Position numbers and translations under genes: made by a program. DNA of 64,000 nt. It comes from Halomonas sp. 328. Its GTDB lineage: Bacteria; Pseudomonadota; Gammaproteobacteria; Pseudomonadales; Halomonadaceae. Position 1 is the first letter of the stretch. Every line of letters starts with the position of its first letter. Location of the stretch: assembly GCF_015645095.1 (NCBI RefSeq), contig NZ_JADOTW010000011.1, forward strand, positions 1-64,000. The letters are read 5' to 3'. Below the pieces are notes generated by a model. It worked only from the letters and a program-made list of their open reading frames with translations, ran no database searches and was not told the origin of the DNA. Shown in pieces: positions 16,786 through 25,370 of this stretch.

Positions 16786-19700
16786 CATCGCTCTCGGCGC
16801 CCGGCCGCGGCGTCCACTCCAGGGAGTAGTAGTCGCCGCGATCCCGGGCCCAGGGGTCGAAGGCATTGATCACCGGGTCGAGCTCCTCGGCCAGCGCCGG
16901 CACGGTGCGCTGCAGCACCCGCTTCATGGGCGACACCGGCTGGCGGTGGCCGTTGGGGGTGCCTTGCTCCATGACCACGCCGTCGGGGCCGTTGTTGAGC
17001 ACCCACTCATGGCCCAGGCTGGTGTAGAACTCCGGGCGGAAGCTGGAGGTGAAGAAGCGGTCGCTGAACAGCCGCCGCGAGGCATTGAGGATAAACACCA
17101 CGAACTGGGTCTCGGAGATGGCGAAGCCGTGGGGGCGCACCGGCTCGGCCAGCCAGCCGACCACGGCGTCCACGTCCTCGATGTTGTCCACCAGGCTGCC
17201 GTCCGGGTGGCCCAGGCAGTCGTTGGGGTAGTTGCCCTCGGCGTCCCGGTAGGCGTGGGAGATGATCTTGCTGGCGTCGCACTCGTGCTGGCCGTAGATC
17301 TCGCGCATGCGCTCCACCAGCTCGGCCTGGCGCTGGCGCTCGGGGTGCTCCGCCGGCAGCCGCGGGTCGATGAAGTCGTCGAAGCTGGTCAGCTGCCTGA
17401 GGCCATACTGGCGGCGGAACTCGTTGAAGCGCGGCACGCCCCGCTCGCGGTCGCGGATGATATCCAGGGCGGCGATATCCAGGCGCCCGGAGCCGTCCAG
17501 GTGGGGCATCGGCAGGTTCTGCAGGAACTGGCCGTGGTTGCCCAGGGTGAGCAGGCCCAGGCGCTGGCGGCCCAGGCTCAGCGCCCAGTCCTCCACCCCG
17601 TGGTCGCGCAGCAGCTCGCTGGCGCCGGCGCGGAAGCCTTCCACCGCCGGCACCTTGTGGGCGATGCGGTCGGGGGCGTCGAGGCGGCGCAGCTCCAGCA
17701 GGTCGGGCACCAGGGGGTGGAGGCGGTAGACGGTGATGAACTCCTCGGGGAAGTTGAACGGCGAGCCGAAGTGATTGATGCCGCCGTTGACGTGCTCGGG
17801 GTTGGCCAGCGACCAGACGTCCCGGCGGCCCGGGCGCAGGGTGGAGAACACCGAGCGATCCTCGTAGCGCTCGCTGCCCATGCCGAAGATGCCGGGGCCG
17901 GCGGCCAGCACCGAGTACCAGGCATTGGCGTGACGCTCGTCATCGGACTCGCGCAGCCGCTCCACCACATGGTTCATCACCCCGTCCATCAGCGGATGCT
18001 CGGCCAGCAGGCCGTGCCAGTTGGAGTTCATGCCGCGGTAGAGGGGCTCGTTGTAGAGCAGTTGGGGCGTCCACTCGATGGTATGGATCTTGGCGATCAT
18101 CGCTGAGACCACCAGGCGCGCCGCCTCGAAGAGCTCGTCGTCGCTGACCTCGGCGTAATGGATCACCCGCTCCGGGTCGGCGGGGTCGCGCAGCCCGGAG
18201 TCTGCCTCGGGGGTGGCGGCGGCGCGCTCGCGGAAGGCATCGACGAAGGCGTTGTGTTCGCGGCTGAAGACGGTGTGGTAGAAGGCGATGCCCAGGGTCC
18301 AGTTGTCCGGGAAGGCGGCGGCCTCCTGGCCGCTCCAGACCGGGTGGATGGGGTCGCAGTCGGCGGCCTCGGCGGCCGTCTCGCAACTGGGGCCGAACAG
18401 CGGCAGGTAGTCCGCCTCGCCCCCCGGCAGGGGCTCGAGCAACAGCCGCGCGGGGTCGTCCGGGTCGCGCTTGACCCGCTCGCGGCTGCGCGCGTCGTAG
18501 CCGTAGAGCTGGGAGGCGTCCCACCAGGCGGTGACGGTGTTGTCGAAGGTGCGATGGGCGCGCTCCAGGTAGGTTTCGCCGTCGTGGGTGAAGGTGGCGG
18601 GGGCGCTATCCTCGGCCACCAGGCTGGGCTGGAAGCGATCCTCCGGGCGACAACCCAGGGCCGGGTCGTCGCAGCCCGTCGCCAGCAGTTGGCTGCGGTC
18701 GTTCTCGCCCTCGTCCAGGTGCGAGAACCAGTCGTGGGTCATGAACTGGATCCAGTAGGCGGCCAGCACATTGAAGAAGGGCGCCGCCTGGTAGTCGCAG
18801 TGGGCGGCGGGATCATGGCCGGGCAGGCCCTGGCCCTGGTTGCACAGCTCGGGCCGCGACTGGGGCCGGGTGAAGAGCTCGCGGCTGATGCGCTGCGGGT
18901 CCGGGGTCATCAGGTCGAGGCGCTCGCCGTGGCGGTTGCGGGTCAGCTCGGTATGGCCCTCATCGGGGAAGGTCTCGGTGAATGCCACGTTGCGGGCGAA
19001 GGGGGTGCGGGTCGCGCCCATGCGCGGGTTGTCGATGTCGTTGCAGATGCCGGTCAGGGTGCGGTGGCGGATCAGCTCACCCTGGCAGCGCTGCTCGCCG
19101 TCGCCGCCCACTGCCTCGAACTGGGGGTGATCCGGCGGCAGGCGCAGGGCGTCCCAACGGCGCAATGTGGTGCCGGGGGCGCCGTCGCGGCCCTGGACGT
19201 ACTCCGCATAGGTGAGGTTGTCGAAGAGGTTGAACTTGATCAGCTCGACCCGGGCGTACTCCAGGTCGAGCAGGGCACCATCGATGCCGCGGGCATTGGG
19301 GTTGGCGTGGATGCGCTCGCTGAGCCCGCCCACCAGGGAGCGGATCCAGCCCTCGTCGTAGCGGGCATTGCGCGAGGCGCCGTCGCCGGTGGCCCAGTAG
19401 CTCTGCCAGTCGACCCAGGGGGTGTCGAGGGCCAGGAAGTCCAGGGCGCGGCGGCCGCCGCGGCAGTGGGCGGTGTCCTCGCGGACCTTGCCCAGGAAGC
19501 GGTCGGCGCGATCATCGGGGACCTCCAGCAGGCCGCGGCCGATCATCCGCCGGCAGGCGCGCAGGGCCTGCCAGGTCTGCATCCAGCTGGGGTGGTCGGC
19601 CTCGGGGTGGGAGCCGGCCTGCTCGGTGAGAGACACCTCGTCGGGCACCTCGTGGGGAGTCTGGCCGACGGCGGGCAGGGCCAGGGCGGCCAGGCTCGCC

Positions 19701-19822
19701 AGCAGCAGGGCCCGCGCCGACGGCCGTATCGACAGCCGGACCGATCGTTGCAGCCACCGAAGGAGAGGCGAGCCGGGGACGGGCTCGGCGGTGCGGGTGG
19801 CATCCTCGCGCACGGCAGACAT
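16769..19822 (-). CDS. animal-heme-peroxidase-fold protein related to plant alpha-dioxygenase
   Basis: This 1017-residue protein belongs to the peroxidase-cyclooxygenase superfamily. AAYWIQFMTHDWFSHLDEG contains the distal His (His363) in the setting found in plant alpha-dioxygenases (IQFMIHDW). AKIHTIEWTPQLL and GMNSNWHGLL also follow that group. VYRLHPLVPD gives Tyr699 and His702, in the Tyr-x-x-His spacing of the radical Tyr and proximal heme His. Alpha-dioxygenases add O2 to fatty acids, giving 2-hydroperoxides. This protein is far longer than the plant enzymes (about 640). Its N-terminus has a hydrophobic export-type segment (ARALLLASLAALALP, about 37-51). ATG at 19822 follows AAGGAGGA; the very long upstream frame is a shadow. 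First gene of the operon with the catalase-like lipoprotein. Confidence 0.88.
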   Translation of the reverse strand: MSAVREDATRTAEPVPGSPLLRWLQRSVRLSIRPSARALLLASLAALALPAVGQTPHEVPDEVSLTEQAGSHPEADHPSWMQTWQALRACRRMIGRGLLEVPDDRADRFLGKVREDTAHCRGGRRALDFLALDTPWVDWQSYWATGDGASRNARYDEGWIRSLVGGLSERIHANPNARGIDGALLDLEYARVELIKFNLFDNLTYAEYVQGRDGAPGTTLRRWDALRLPPDHPQFEAVGGDGEQRCQGELIRHRTLTGICNDIDNPRMGATRTPFARNVAFTETFPDEGHTELTRNRHGERLDLMTPDPQRISRELFTRPQSRPELCNQGQGLPGHDPAAHCDYQAAPFFNVLAAYWIQFMTHDWFSHLDEGENDRSQLLATGCDDPALGCRPEDRFQPSLVAEDSAPATFTHDGETYLERAHRTFDNTVTAWWDASQLYGYDARSRERVKRDPDDPARLLLEPLPGGEADYLPLFGPSCETAAEAADCDPIHPVWSGQEAAAFPDNWTLGIAFYHTVFSREHNAFVDAFRERAAATPEADSGLRDPADPERVIHYAEVSDDELFEAARLVVSAMIAKIHTIEWTPQLLYNEPLYRGMNSNWHGLLAEHPLMDGVMNHVVERLRESDDERHANAWYSVLAAGPGIFGMGSERYEDRSVFSTLRPGRRDVWSLANPEHVNGGINHFGSPFNFPEEFITVYRLHPLVPDLLELRRLDAPDRIAHKVPAVEGFRAGASELLRDHGVEDWALSLGRQRLGLLTLGNHGQFLQNLPMPHLDGSGRLDIAALDIIRDRERGVPRFNEFRRQYGLRQLTSFDDFIDPRLPAEHPERQRQAELVERMREIYGQHECDASKIISHAYRDAEGNYPNDCLGHPDGSLVDNIEDVDAVVGWLAEPVRPHGFAISETQFVVFILNASRRLFSDRFFTSSFRPEFYTSLGHEWVLNNGPDGVVMEQGTPNGHRQPVSPMKRVLQRTVPALAEELDPVINAFDPWARDRGDYYSLEWTPRPGAESDDAFAD

Positions 19823-20014
19823 GCCGGTATCCTCCTTGGGAACGCGCAGGGGCCGGGGGCGGCGTGCCGCGTCCTCCTCGATCGGCGGTAAGGCGAGAGA
19901 AGTATAGTCAACGCTTTTCTTAGGCTGCCATCGACGGGAGTGGCTAGACTGCTGATCACGGGCGGCCACCCGGGCCGCCGATCCCACGCCAACACAGGGA
20001 CGGGGGGCAGGGCG
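19823..20014. promoter_or_regulatory. divergent promoter region of the heme-oxygenase locus
   Basis: This 192-nt segment separates the leftward dioxygenase operon from the rightward membrane protein/DyP operon. The stretch AGTATAGTCAACGCTTTTCT around 19900-19920 is the only A+T-rich island and holds a plausible -10 element (TATAGT). No convincing operator palindrome was seen. Confidence 0.4.
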
Positions 20015-21286
20015 ATGCGCGGGCAGTCGGCACTCAACCTGGTGATGACCCTCAAGCCCGGCCACGAGGCCGAGGTCCAGGCGCGGCTCGAGGCCATGCG
20101 CGGCGACCCGGGCGGCAACGCCATCCTGCCCTTCGCGCGCCTCGAGGGCGTGCACTTCGCCCGCCTGGTGCTGCTCCCGGAGGCCTTTCGCCGCGGCGGG
20201 CGCCGCTACCCCGCGCAACTGGTGCTGGCCGCCAATATCGACGGCGAGATCGCCCCCTGCCTGGCGGCCATCACCGCGGCCGGCGGCGAGGGGCTCAATG
20301 AGCTGCTCCGCCACTGCGAAGATTTTCCCGATCACGCCGACCCCGCCCGAGTGCGCGCCTTCCTCGAGGCCCACCGGTTGCCGGTGCGGGCCTTCTACGT
20401 CAATACCCTGGGGCGCACCCTGGCCCAGGTGGCGCTCGAGGGACGCCTGCATGATGCCCTGCGCCACCACCTGGACGAGCACGACTGGCGGGGCCAGACG
20501 CCCCAGGCGGTGCGCCGGGCGCTGATTCGCTTCGTCGCCGACCGCGATGACCTGCGCGAGGCCCTGCGCCCCGCCGAGGGCCCGTCCCGCTGGCGCTGGC
20601 TGCAGGGCGGGGCGATGCTTGGCGCCATCGGCCTGGCGGGGCTGGCGCTGGCCCTGGTGCTGTGGCCGCTGACCCTGCTGGCGCTGGTCCTGCTGCGCGG
20701 CCACGAGATCGCCAATGCGCCCCATAACCGCCGCCCCCGGGACGCCCAGGTGCGTCGCCTGGAGGCCGACGAGGACCATGGCCTGCACAATCAGCTCTCG
20801 GCGGTGGGGCGCATCCAGGCCGGGCCCTTCCGGCGCCTGGTGTTGTATCCGGCGCTGTGGCTGCTGCACCTGGCCAGCGCCTGGGTCTTCTACCGCGGCA
20901 AGCTGGCCGAGGTGGACACCATCCACTTCGCCCGCTGGGTGATCCTCGACGGTGGCCAGCGGGTCTACTTCTTCAGCAACTTCGACGGCAGCCCCGAGAG
21001 CTACCAGGACGATTTCATCGAGCGGGTCGCCTTCGGGCTGAACCTGGTGTTCAGCAACGGCGAGGGCTGGCCGCGCACCCGCTGGCTGCTGTTCGGCGGC
21101 GCCTCCGACGAGCAGGCCTTCAAGGCCTACTACCGGGACCACCAGGTGCCCACCGCGGTCTGGTATCGGGCCCCGGCCTATGCCGGGCGCAGCGCGGTCA
21201 ACCTGGCCAACCAGGCGGCGGTGCGTGCCGGGCTCTCCGGCGAGATGAGCGAGGCGCAGTGCCGCGCCTGGCTGCGGAGGCTCTAG
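20015..21286 (+). CDS. unknown 423-aa membrane protein paired with DyP-catalase fusion
   Basis: I know no name for this family. Residues 1-190 form an alpha/beta domain (SALNLVMTLKPGHEAEVQAR at the start looks like a ferredoxin-like alpha+beta barrel, as in DyP and Dabb proteins). Two adjacent hydrophobic helices follow around 195-230 (GAMLGAIGLAGLALALVLWP, LTLLALVLL). The C-terminal half has a second alpha/beta domain with VDTIHFARWVILDG and FFSNFDGSPESYQDDFIE. It ends 3 nt before the DyP fusion gene, so both are surely co-translated. It may be a membrane anchor or lipid-handling partner. ATG at 20015 was chosen over an upstream ATG in the promoter region. Confidence 0.8.
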   Translation: MRGQSALNLVMTLKPGHEAEVQARLEAMRGDPGGNAILPFARLEGVHFARLVLLPEAFRRGGRRYPAQLVLAANIDGEIAPCLAAITAAGGEGLNELLRHCEDFPDHADPARVRAFLEAHRLPVRAFYVNTLGRTLAQVALEGRLHDALRHHLDEHDWRGQTPQAVRRALIRFVADRDDLREALRPAEGPSRWRWLQGGAMLGAIGLAGLALALVLWPLTLLALVLLRGHEIANAPHNRRPRDAQVRRLEADEDHGLHNQLSAVGRIQAGPFRRLVLYPALWLLHLASAWVFYRGKLAEVDTIHFARWVILDGGQRVYFFSNFDGSPESYQDDFIERVAFGLNLVFSNGEGWPRTRWLLFGGASDEQAFKAYYRDHQVPTAVWYRAPAYAGRSAVNLANQAAVRAGLSGEMSEAQCRAWLRRL

Positions 21287-21289
21287 CCC

Positions 21290-23917
21290 ATGGCGACACT
21301 GGAGTTCGAGGATATCCAGGGCATCCTGCTCAGCGGCTACGCCGGCCTGCCCGAGGCGCGTTTCCTGCTGCTGAGCTTCGGCGAGGCCGAGGCGGCCCGG
21401 GCCTGGCTGGGAGAGGCGCTGCCGCGCGTCGAGGCCGCGTCGGCGGGGCGCCCCCAGGGCGGCAGCCGCCTGCACCTGGCCTTCACCTGGGCGGGCTTCG
21501 AACACCTGGGGCTCTCCTGGCAGGCCTTGAAGGGCTTCGCCCGGGAGTTTCGCGAGGGCATGGCGGGCTCCGCCCGGCGCAGCCGGATCCTCGGCGATAC
21601 CGGCGACAGTGCCCCCGAGCAGTGGCAATGGGGCGGTCCCGGTGGCGAGCCCCTGCATGCGCTGCTGATGCTCTATGCCGCCACCCCCGAGGCCCTGGAG
21701 ACCCGGCTGGACGGAGAGAAAGCGGCCCTCGAGGCCGCCGGCATCCGCGTGGTGAGCGCCCTGAATAGCCATAGCCTGCCCGGCGGGCGGGAGCACTTCG
21801 GCTTCCGCGACGGCATCTCCGACCCCAAGCTGGCCGGGGTCAGCGGCAGCCGCGACGCGCGTCAACGGGTCGCCCCGGGGGAGTTCGTGCTCGGCTACCC
21901 CAATGCCCGCGACCAGCTCACCCAGCGCCCGCAGGTCGACCCCATCGAGGACCCGGCGGGCCTGCTGCCCGAGGTGGTGGAGGACAGCGACCTGCGCGAC
22001 TTCGGTCGCAACGGCAGCTACCTGGTGTTTCGCCAATTGAGCCAGGACGTGCCCGGCTTCTGGGGCTGGCTCGCCGACCAGGCCCCGACGCCGGAGGCAC
22101 GCCTGGCCCTGGCCGCCAAGCTGGTGGGGCGCTGGCCCGACGGCGAGTCGCTGATCCGTGCGCCGCGGCGGCCCAGCGGGGCCGGGCCGGACAACGACTT
22201 CGGCTATCACCAGGAGGACCCCGACGGCCTGCGCTGCCCCCTGGGCGCGCATATCCGTCGCGCCAATCCCCGCGATATGCTGCCGCCCCGGCCCGGCACC
22301 GAGGCGTCGCTGGCCATCAACCATCGCCACCGGCTATTGCGCCGCGGCCGCCCCTATGGTCCGCCGCTGGTCGAAGGCCTCGACCCGGAGGCCCTGCTGG
22401 CCGCCGGCGACGACGGCGTCGAGCGCGGCCTGCACTTCCTCTGCTTCAATGCCGAGCCGAGCCGTCAGTTCGAGTTCGTGCAGCACACCTGGCTGGAGAA
22501 CGCCAACTTCGCCGGCCTGCGGGGCGAGAGCGACCCCCTGGTCGGTGCCAGGCAGGACGGCGAAGACGCCGCCTTTAGCGTGCCCGAGGAGCCGGTGCGG
22601 CGGCGCTGCCAGGGCCTGCCGCGCTTCGTCAGGGTGCGTGGCGGCGCCTACTTCTTCCTGCCCGGGTTGCGGGCGCTGCGCTACCTGGCCGCCCCGCCCC
22701 GGGGGCTGACCACCGAGCCCAGTGCCCCGGCGCCGCCGGCGGTGCTGCTGCCGGATACCTGGTGGCTGCGCGGCGGGCGCGCCATCAACGATGCCCTGGA
22801 GCGCGGCGTGGCCCTGTCGCGGCGGGCCACCCGGTTGCGCAACGGCGTCGACCGCCTCCTGCAATGGCCGCTGACCCGTGCTCTCCAGGCCTGGCTGCTG
22901 TGGCGCCGGCGGCGTTATGCCATCGATGCCGACCTGGGGCTGGCCGAGGAACGCGAGCTGGCCGGCGAGGCCGAGGTGGCCAGGCGCATCACCGAGCAGA
23001 TGAGCGAGTTCCTGCTGCGCACCTACCGGCACGGCACCGCCGAGCGGGCCGGCAACACCAAGACCCATGGCCTGTTAAAGGCCCAGTTCGAGGTGCTGGA
23101 GCTGCCCGAACCCCTGCGCGTCGGCCTGTTCCGCGAACCGCGCGCCTTCGAGGCCTGGGTGCGCTTCGGTGGCCCCGGCCCCCGGGTGGTGCCGGACATG
23201 CGCGACAACGGCGTGCTGAGCCTGGGCGTCAAGGTGCTCGACGTGCCCGGGGAGACGCTGCTCGACGACGAGGCCCATACCCAGGACTTCTCCGCCATCA
23301 GCGCCCCCACCTTCACCACCCCGGACGTCTACGAGAATGCCAAGCTGCAGCGGCTGATCGGCGCCGGCATGCCGGTCTGGTACTTCCTCAACCCCTTCGA
23401 TTCCCACTACACCGACATGCTGCTCCAGGCCCTGCACGCCAAGGCCCACGGCAGCCCCTTCGAGGTCAGCTACTGGAGCTGCGTGCCCTACCTGTTCGGC
23501 AAGGGGAGGGCGATCAAGTACCGCTTCGTGCCGCTGCTCGAGCGCTGCTCCCAGGTGCCGCTGCCCGCCCCGGACGACTACCTGCGCCGGGCCATGGTCG
23601 ACACCCTAAGTGAGGAAACGGAGGTGCTCTTCGAGCTGCGCATCCAGTTCCAGGAAGACCCGGTGACCATGCCCATCGAGGACGCCTCCATCATCTGGAC
23701 CTCCGAGGAGATCCCCGTGGCCCGGCTGCGCCTCCCGCGCCAGGAGTTCGATACCCAGGCCCGCGAGCGCCTGGCCCGGGAGCTCACCATCAACCCATGG
23801 CACGCCCTGCCCGAGCACCGCCCCCTGGGCAACCAGAACCGTGCCCGCAAATTGATCTACTACGAGACCTCGCGGCTGCGCCAGCGCATCAACGGCGAAG
23901 AGCACTTCAAGCCCTGA
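21290..23917 (+). CDS. DyP-type peroxidase fused to a catalase-like domain
   Basis: This 875-residue protein has two heme domains. Residues 1-500 are a dye-decolorising peroxidase: GFRDGISDP holds catalytic Asp174 of the GxxDG motif, and GAHIRRANPRD holds proximal His321. After a basic, partly hydrophobic linker (about 500-560) comes a catalase-like domain (about 565-870). It has distal His593 in KTHGLLKAQFEV, VRFGG, GVKVLDVPGE, AHTQDFSAISAP, MPIEDASIIW, NPWHALPEHRPLG and the proximal motif R853-KLI-Y857. So both heme sites look intact. There is no signal peptide. Fusion of these families is uncommon. Close relatives of the catalase-like part act on fatty-acid hydroperoxides in corals and some bacteria; here the substrate is inferred only. 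Confidence 0.88.
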   Translation: MATLEFEDIQGILLSGYAGLPEARFLLLSFGEAEAARAWLGEALPRVEAASAGRPQGGSRLHLAFTWAGFEHLGLSWQALKGFAREFREGMAGSARRSRILGDTGDSAPEQWQWGGPGGEPLHALLMLYAATPEALETRLDGEKAALEAAGIRVVSALNSHSLPGGREHFGFRDGISDPKLAGVSGSRDARQRVAPGEFVLGYPNARDQLTQRPQVDPIEDPAGLLPEVVEDSDLRDFGRNGSYLVFRQLSQDVPGFWGWLADQAPTPEARLALAAKLVGRWPDGESLIRAPRRPSGAGPDNDFGYHQEDPDGLRCPLGAHIRRANPRDMLPPRPGTEASLAINHRHRLLRRGRPYGPPLVEGLDPEALLAAGDDGVERGLHFLCFNAEPSRQFEFVQHTWLENANFAGLRGESDPLVGARQDGEDAAFSVPEEPVRRRCQGLPRFVRVRGGAYFFLPGLRALRYLAAPPRGLTTEPSAPAPPAVLLPDTWWLRGGRAINDALERGVALSRRATRLRNGVDRLLQWPLTRALQAWLLWRRRRYAIDADLGLAEERELAGEAEVARRITEQMSEFLLRTYRHGTAERAGNTKTHGLLKAQFEVLELPEPLRVGLFREPRAFEAWVRFGGPGPRVVPDMRDNGVLSLGVKVLDVPGETLLDDEAHTQDFSAISAPTFTTPDVYENAKLQRLIGAGMPVWYFLNPFDSHYTDMLLQALHAKAHGSPFEVSYWSCVPYLFGKGRAIKYRFVPLLERCSQVPLPAPDDYLRRAMVDTLSEETEVLFELRIQFQEDPVTMPIEDASIIWTSEEIPVARLRLPRQEFDTQARERLARELTINPWHALPEHRPLGNQNRARKLIYYETSRLRQRINGEEHFKP

Positions 23918-24344
23918 GAGCACGGCCCCCGCTGCACCGTCTTCGACGCCGCCTACCGCACCGCGCGGAAGCCCGATGGACCGGGCGACCCGCGGGATCA
24001 AGATTCGCCTGGCCAGGCCGAAGCCACCTTGACTAGTCTGAATGTTACCAAGTGTGACCAAGCGAGGCGGATCGTCTCCCCAGGGAGACGACATAGCCCG
24101 GCTGCTAAGGAGGCGGGACCCGACATCTACCTCCTGTCCATGTGGAGGTCATATCCTGGGCCAGTTCAGGGGGCAAATTCCACACCCAACGACGAAGAGC
24201 CCGCAGCGGGCCTCGCTGTTTGTCGTGGCCAGGAAACCCGAGCCGACCTGAACCGACCGGCCGGTGGCACGCATCACTTGCGGCTGTCGATTCGCCGCCG
24301 CCCCGTTCGATACCCCATAGGTGAATCAACCGGGAGGAAGAAGG
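23918..24344. other. 427-nt intergenic stretch with three hairpins
   Basis: No gene is evident. Three inverted repeats follow each other: 24072-24091 (arms TCGTCTCCC/GGGAGACGA), 24129-24149 (ACCTCC/GGAGGT) and 24199-24211 (GCCCG/CGGGC). The YCII gene begins at the end. The frame of the DyP fusion stays open after its stop as far as 24496, but the composition is not convincingly coding. This could be a terminator region, a decayed gene or a structured leader. Confidence 0.45.
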
Positions 24345-24767
24345 ATGCGCTTTATGATTCTGGTGAAGGCGAGCCAGGACTCGGAGGCCGGCAAGCTACC
24401 GAGCCAGGCATTGCTGGAGGCGATGGGCGAGTACAACGAGGCCCTGGTCGAGGCCGGCATCCTGCTGGCTGGGGAGGGGCTGCGGCCAAGCAGTGAGGGC
24501 GCGCGGGTGCGCTTCAAGGACGATGAGCGCCTGGTTATCGACGGGCCCTTCGCCGAGACCAAGGAGCTGATCGCCGGCTACTGGCTGTGGCAGGTGGCCT
24601 CGAAGGAGGAAGCCATCGAATGGGTCAAGCGCTGCCCCAACCCCATGCCCGGTACCGAGGCGGAGATCGAGATTCGTCGGGTCTTCGAGGCCGAGGACTT
24701 CGGCGAGGCGTTCACCCCGGAACTGCGTGAGCAGGAGGCGCAGCTACGCGAACGGCTGGACGAGTGA
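24345..24767 (+). CDS. YCII/DGPF-domain protein
   Basis: This 140-residue cytoplasmic protein has a ferredoxin-like alpha+beta fold of the YCII family. It starts MRFMILVKAS and carries the family motif DGPFAETKELIAGYW near residue 65, after which the DGPF group is named. The His-Asp pair of classic YCII enzymes is not obvious, so no activity is assigned. A strong GGGAGGAAGAAGG ribosome binding site precedes the ATG at 24345. In other bacteria such proteins often sit beside ECF sigma factors; none is present here. Confidence 0.88.
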   Translation: MRFMILVKASQDSEAGKLPSQALLEAMGEYNEALVEAGILLAGEGLRPSSEGARVRFKDDERLVIDGPFAETKELIAGYWLWQVASKEEAIEWVKRCPNPMPGTEAEIEIRRVFEAEDFGEAFTPELREQEAQLRERLDE

Positions 24768-24828
24768 ATTCGGGTTCATCGCACTCTGGCGTGAGTACTA
24801 ACGCGGGGGCGCAACGATCCGATGTTGC

Positions 24829-24856
24829 ATCGCCGGCTAAAGCCGGCTCCTATGAG
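24829..24856. repeat. REP-like short palindromic element
   Basis: The motif CGCCGGCTAAAGCCGGCTCC contains a GCCGGCT-AA-AGCCGGC stem followed by TCCTATGAG. It resembles the extragenic palindromes scattered in pseudomonad-type genomes. Only one copy was seen in this window, so the assignment rests on style and on its position between a gene end and a terminator. Confidence 0.4.
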
Positions 24857-24887
24857 GTAGGGAAGGCCACCGGTGTGGGGCCTGCCC

Positions 24888-24926
24888 AACGCCAAGGCCC
24901 GCGATTTCTCGCGGGCCTTGGCGTTT
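24888..24926. terminator. bidirectional terminator hairpin
   Basis: A perfect 17-bp stem (AACGCCAAGGCCCGCGA and its complement) has a short TTTC loop and A/T-rich ends on both sides. It lies between the YCII gene (rightward) and the leftward 111-aa gene, so it can end both transcripts. Confidence 0.8.
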
Positions 24927-24943
24927 ATGGGGTGGTGAAGCGA

Positions 24944-25279
24944 CTACTCGGCGGCCGCGGTGCGGAAGTGCTCCCAGGCGTGGTGGTAGAGCACGCTGGC
25001 GTAGCCGTTGCGTTGCATGACCTTGAGGATCTTGGCCGGGTCGTTGTCGCCCAGCGCCTTATGCAGTTTTGCCCGCTGTTCGTCGTCCAGGGCCTCGTAC
25101 CAGTGGTAGGGGTCGCCCTTGGCGTTGCCTTCTTCGGCCTTGGTGATCAGGTCGATCTCGATGCGCCCACCGTGTCGATAGAGGGTGTCGTAGCCTTCTT
25201 GTAGCTCGATCGACGGCACATCGCAGGGCTTTTCCAGGCCTTCCAGCACGTTGTAGTAGTAGTAGCTCAGCGGTTGCAT
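24944..25279 (-). CDS. unknown 111-aa soluble protein
   Basis: The protein starts MQPLSYYYYNVLEGLEKP, with four Tyr in a row, and has a charged middle and a C-terminal KILKVMQRNGYASVLYHHAW. It has no membrane helix or signal peptide and no family I recognise. A GGAGG-type ribosome binding site lies 5-10 nt before the ATG at 25279, and the strong terminator at 24888-24926 follows the stop. This looks like a single-gene transcript. Codon use is normal, so it is likely a real gene. Confidence 0.75.
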   Translation of the reverse strand: MQPLSYYYYNVLEGLEKPCDVPSIELQEGYDTLYRHGGRIEIDLITKAEEGNAKGDPYHWYEALDDEQRAKLHKALGDNDPAKILKVMQRNGYASVLYHHAWEHFRTAAAE

Positions 25280-25370
25280 TGGGCTCCTCCAGCGGTATGC
25301 CGTGGCTTGTTCATCCTAGCCGTGCTTGTGGTGTTCCTGGGGTCATCTTGCCTCACAGATGGCGGTGGGC

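Noticed and set aside
19823-22330. Upstream continuation of the dioxygenase-like frame on the minus strand to 1853 residues
   Set aside because: It runs antisense through the membrane protein and DyP fusion genes, is rich in low-complexity Gly/Ala/Gln, and the ATG at 19822 has a strong ribosome binding site.
23918-24496. Readthrough extension of the DyP fusion, because the frame stays open after its stop
   Set aside because: The extension has no recognisable motif and overlaps the YCII gene; open frames are common in this GC-rich DNA.
24829-24856. Insertion-sequence end
   Set aside because: No transposase or matching second end; a single short palindrome fits a REP-like element better.
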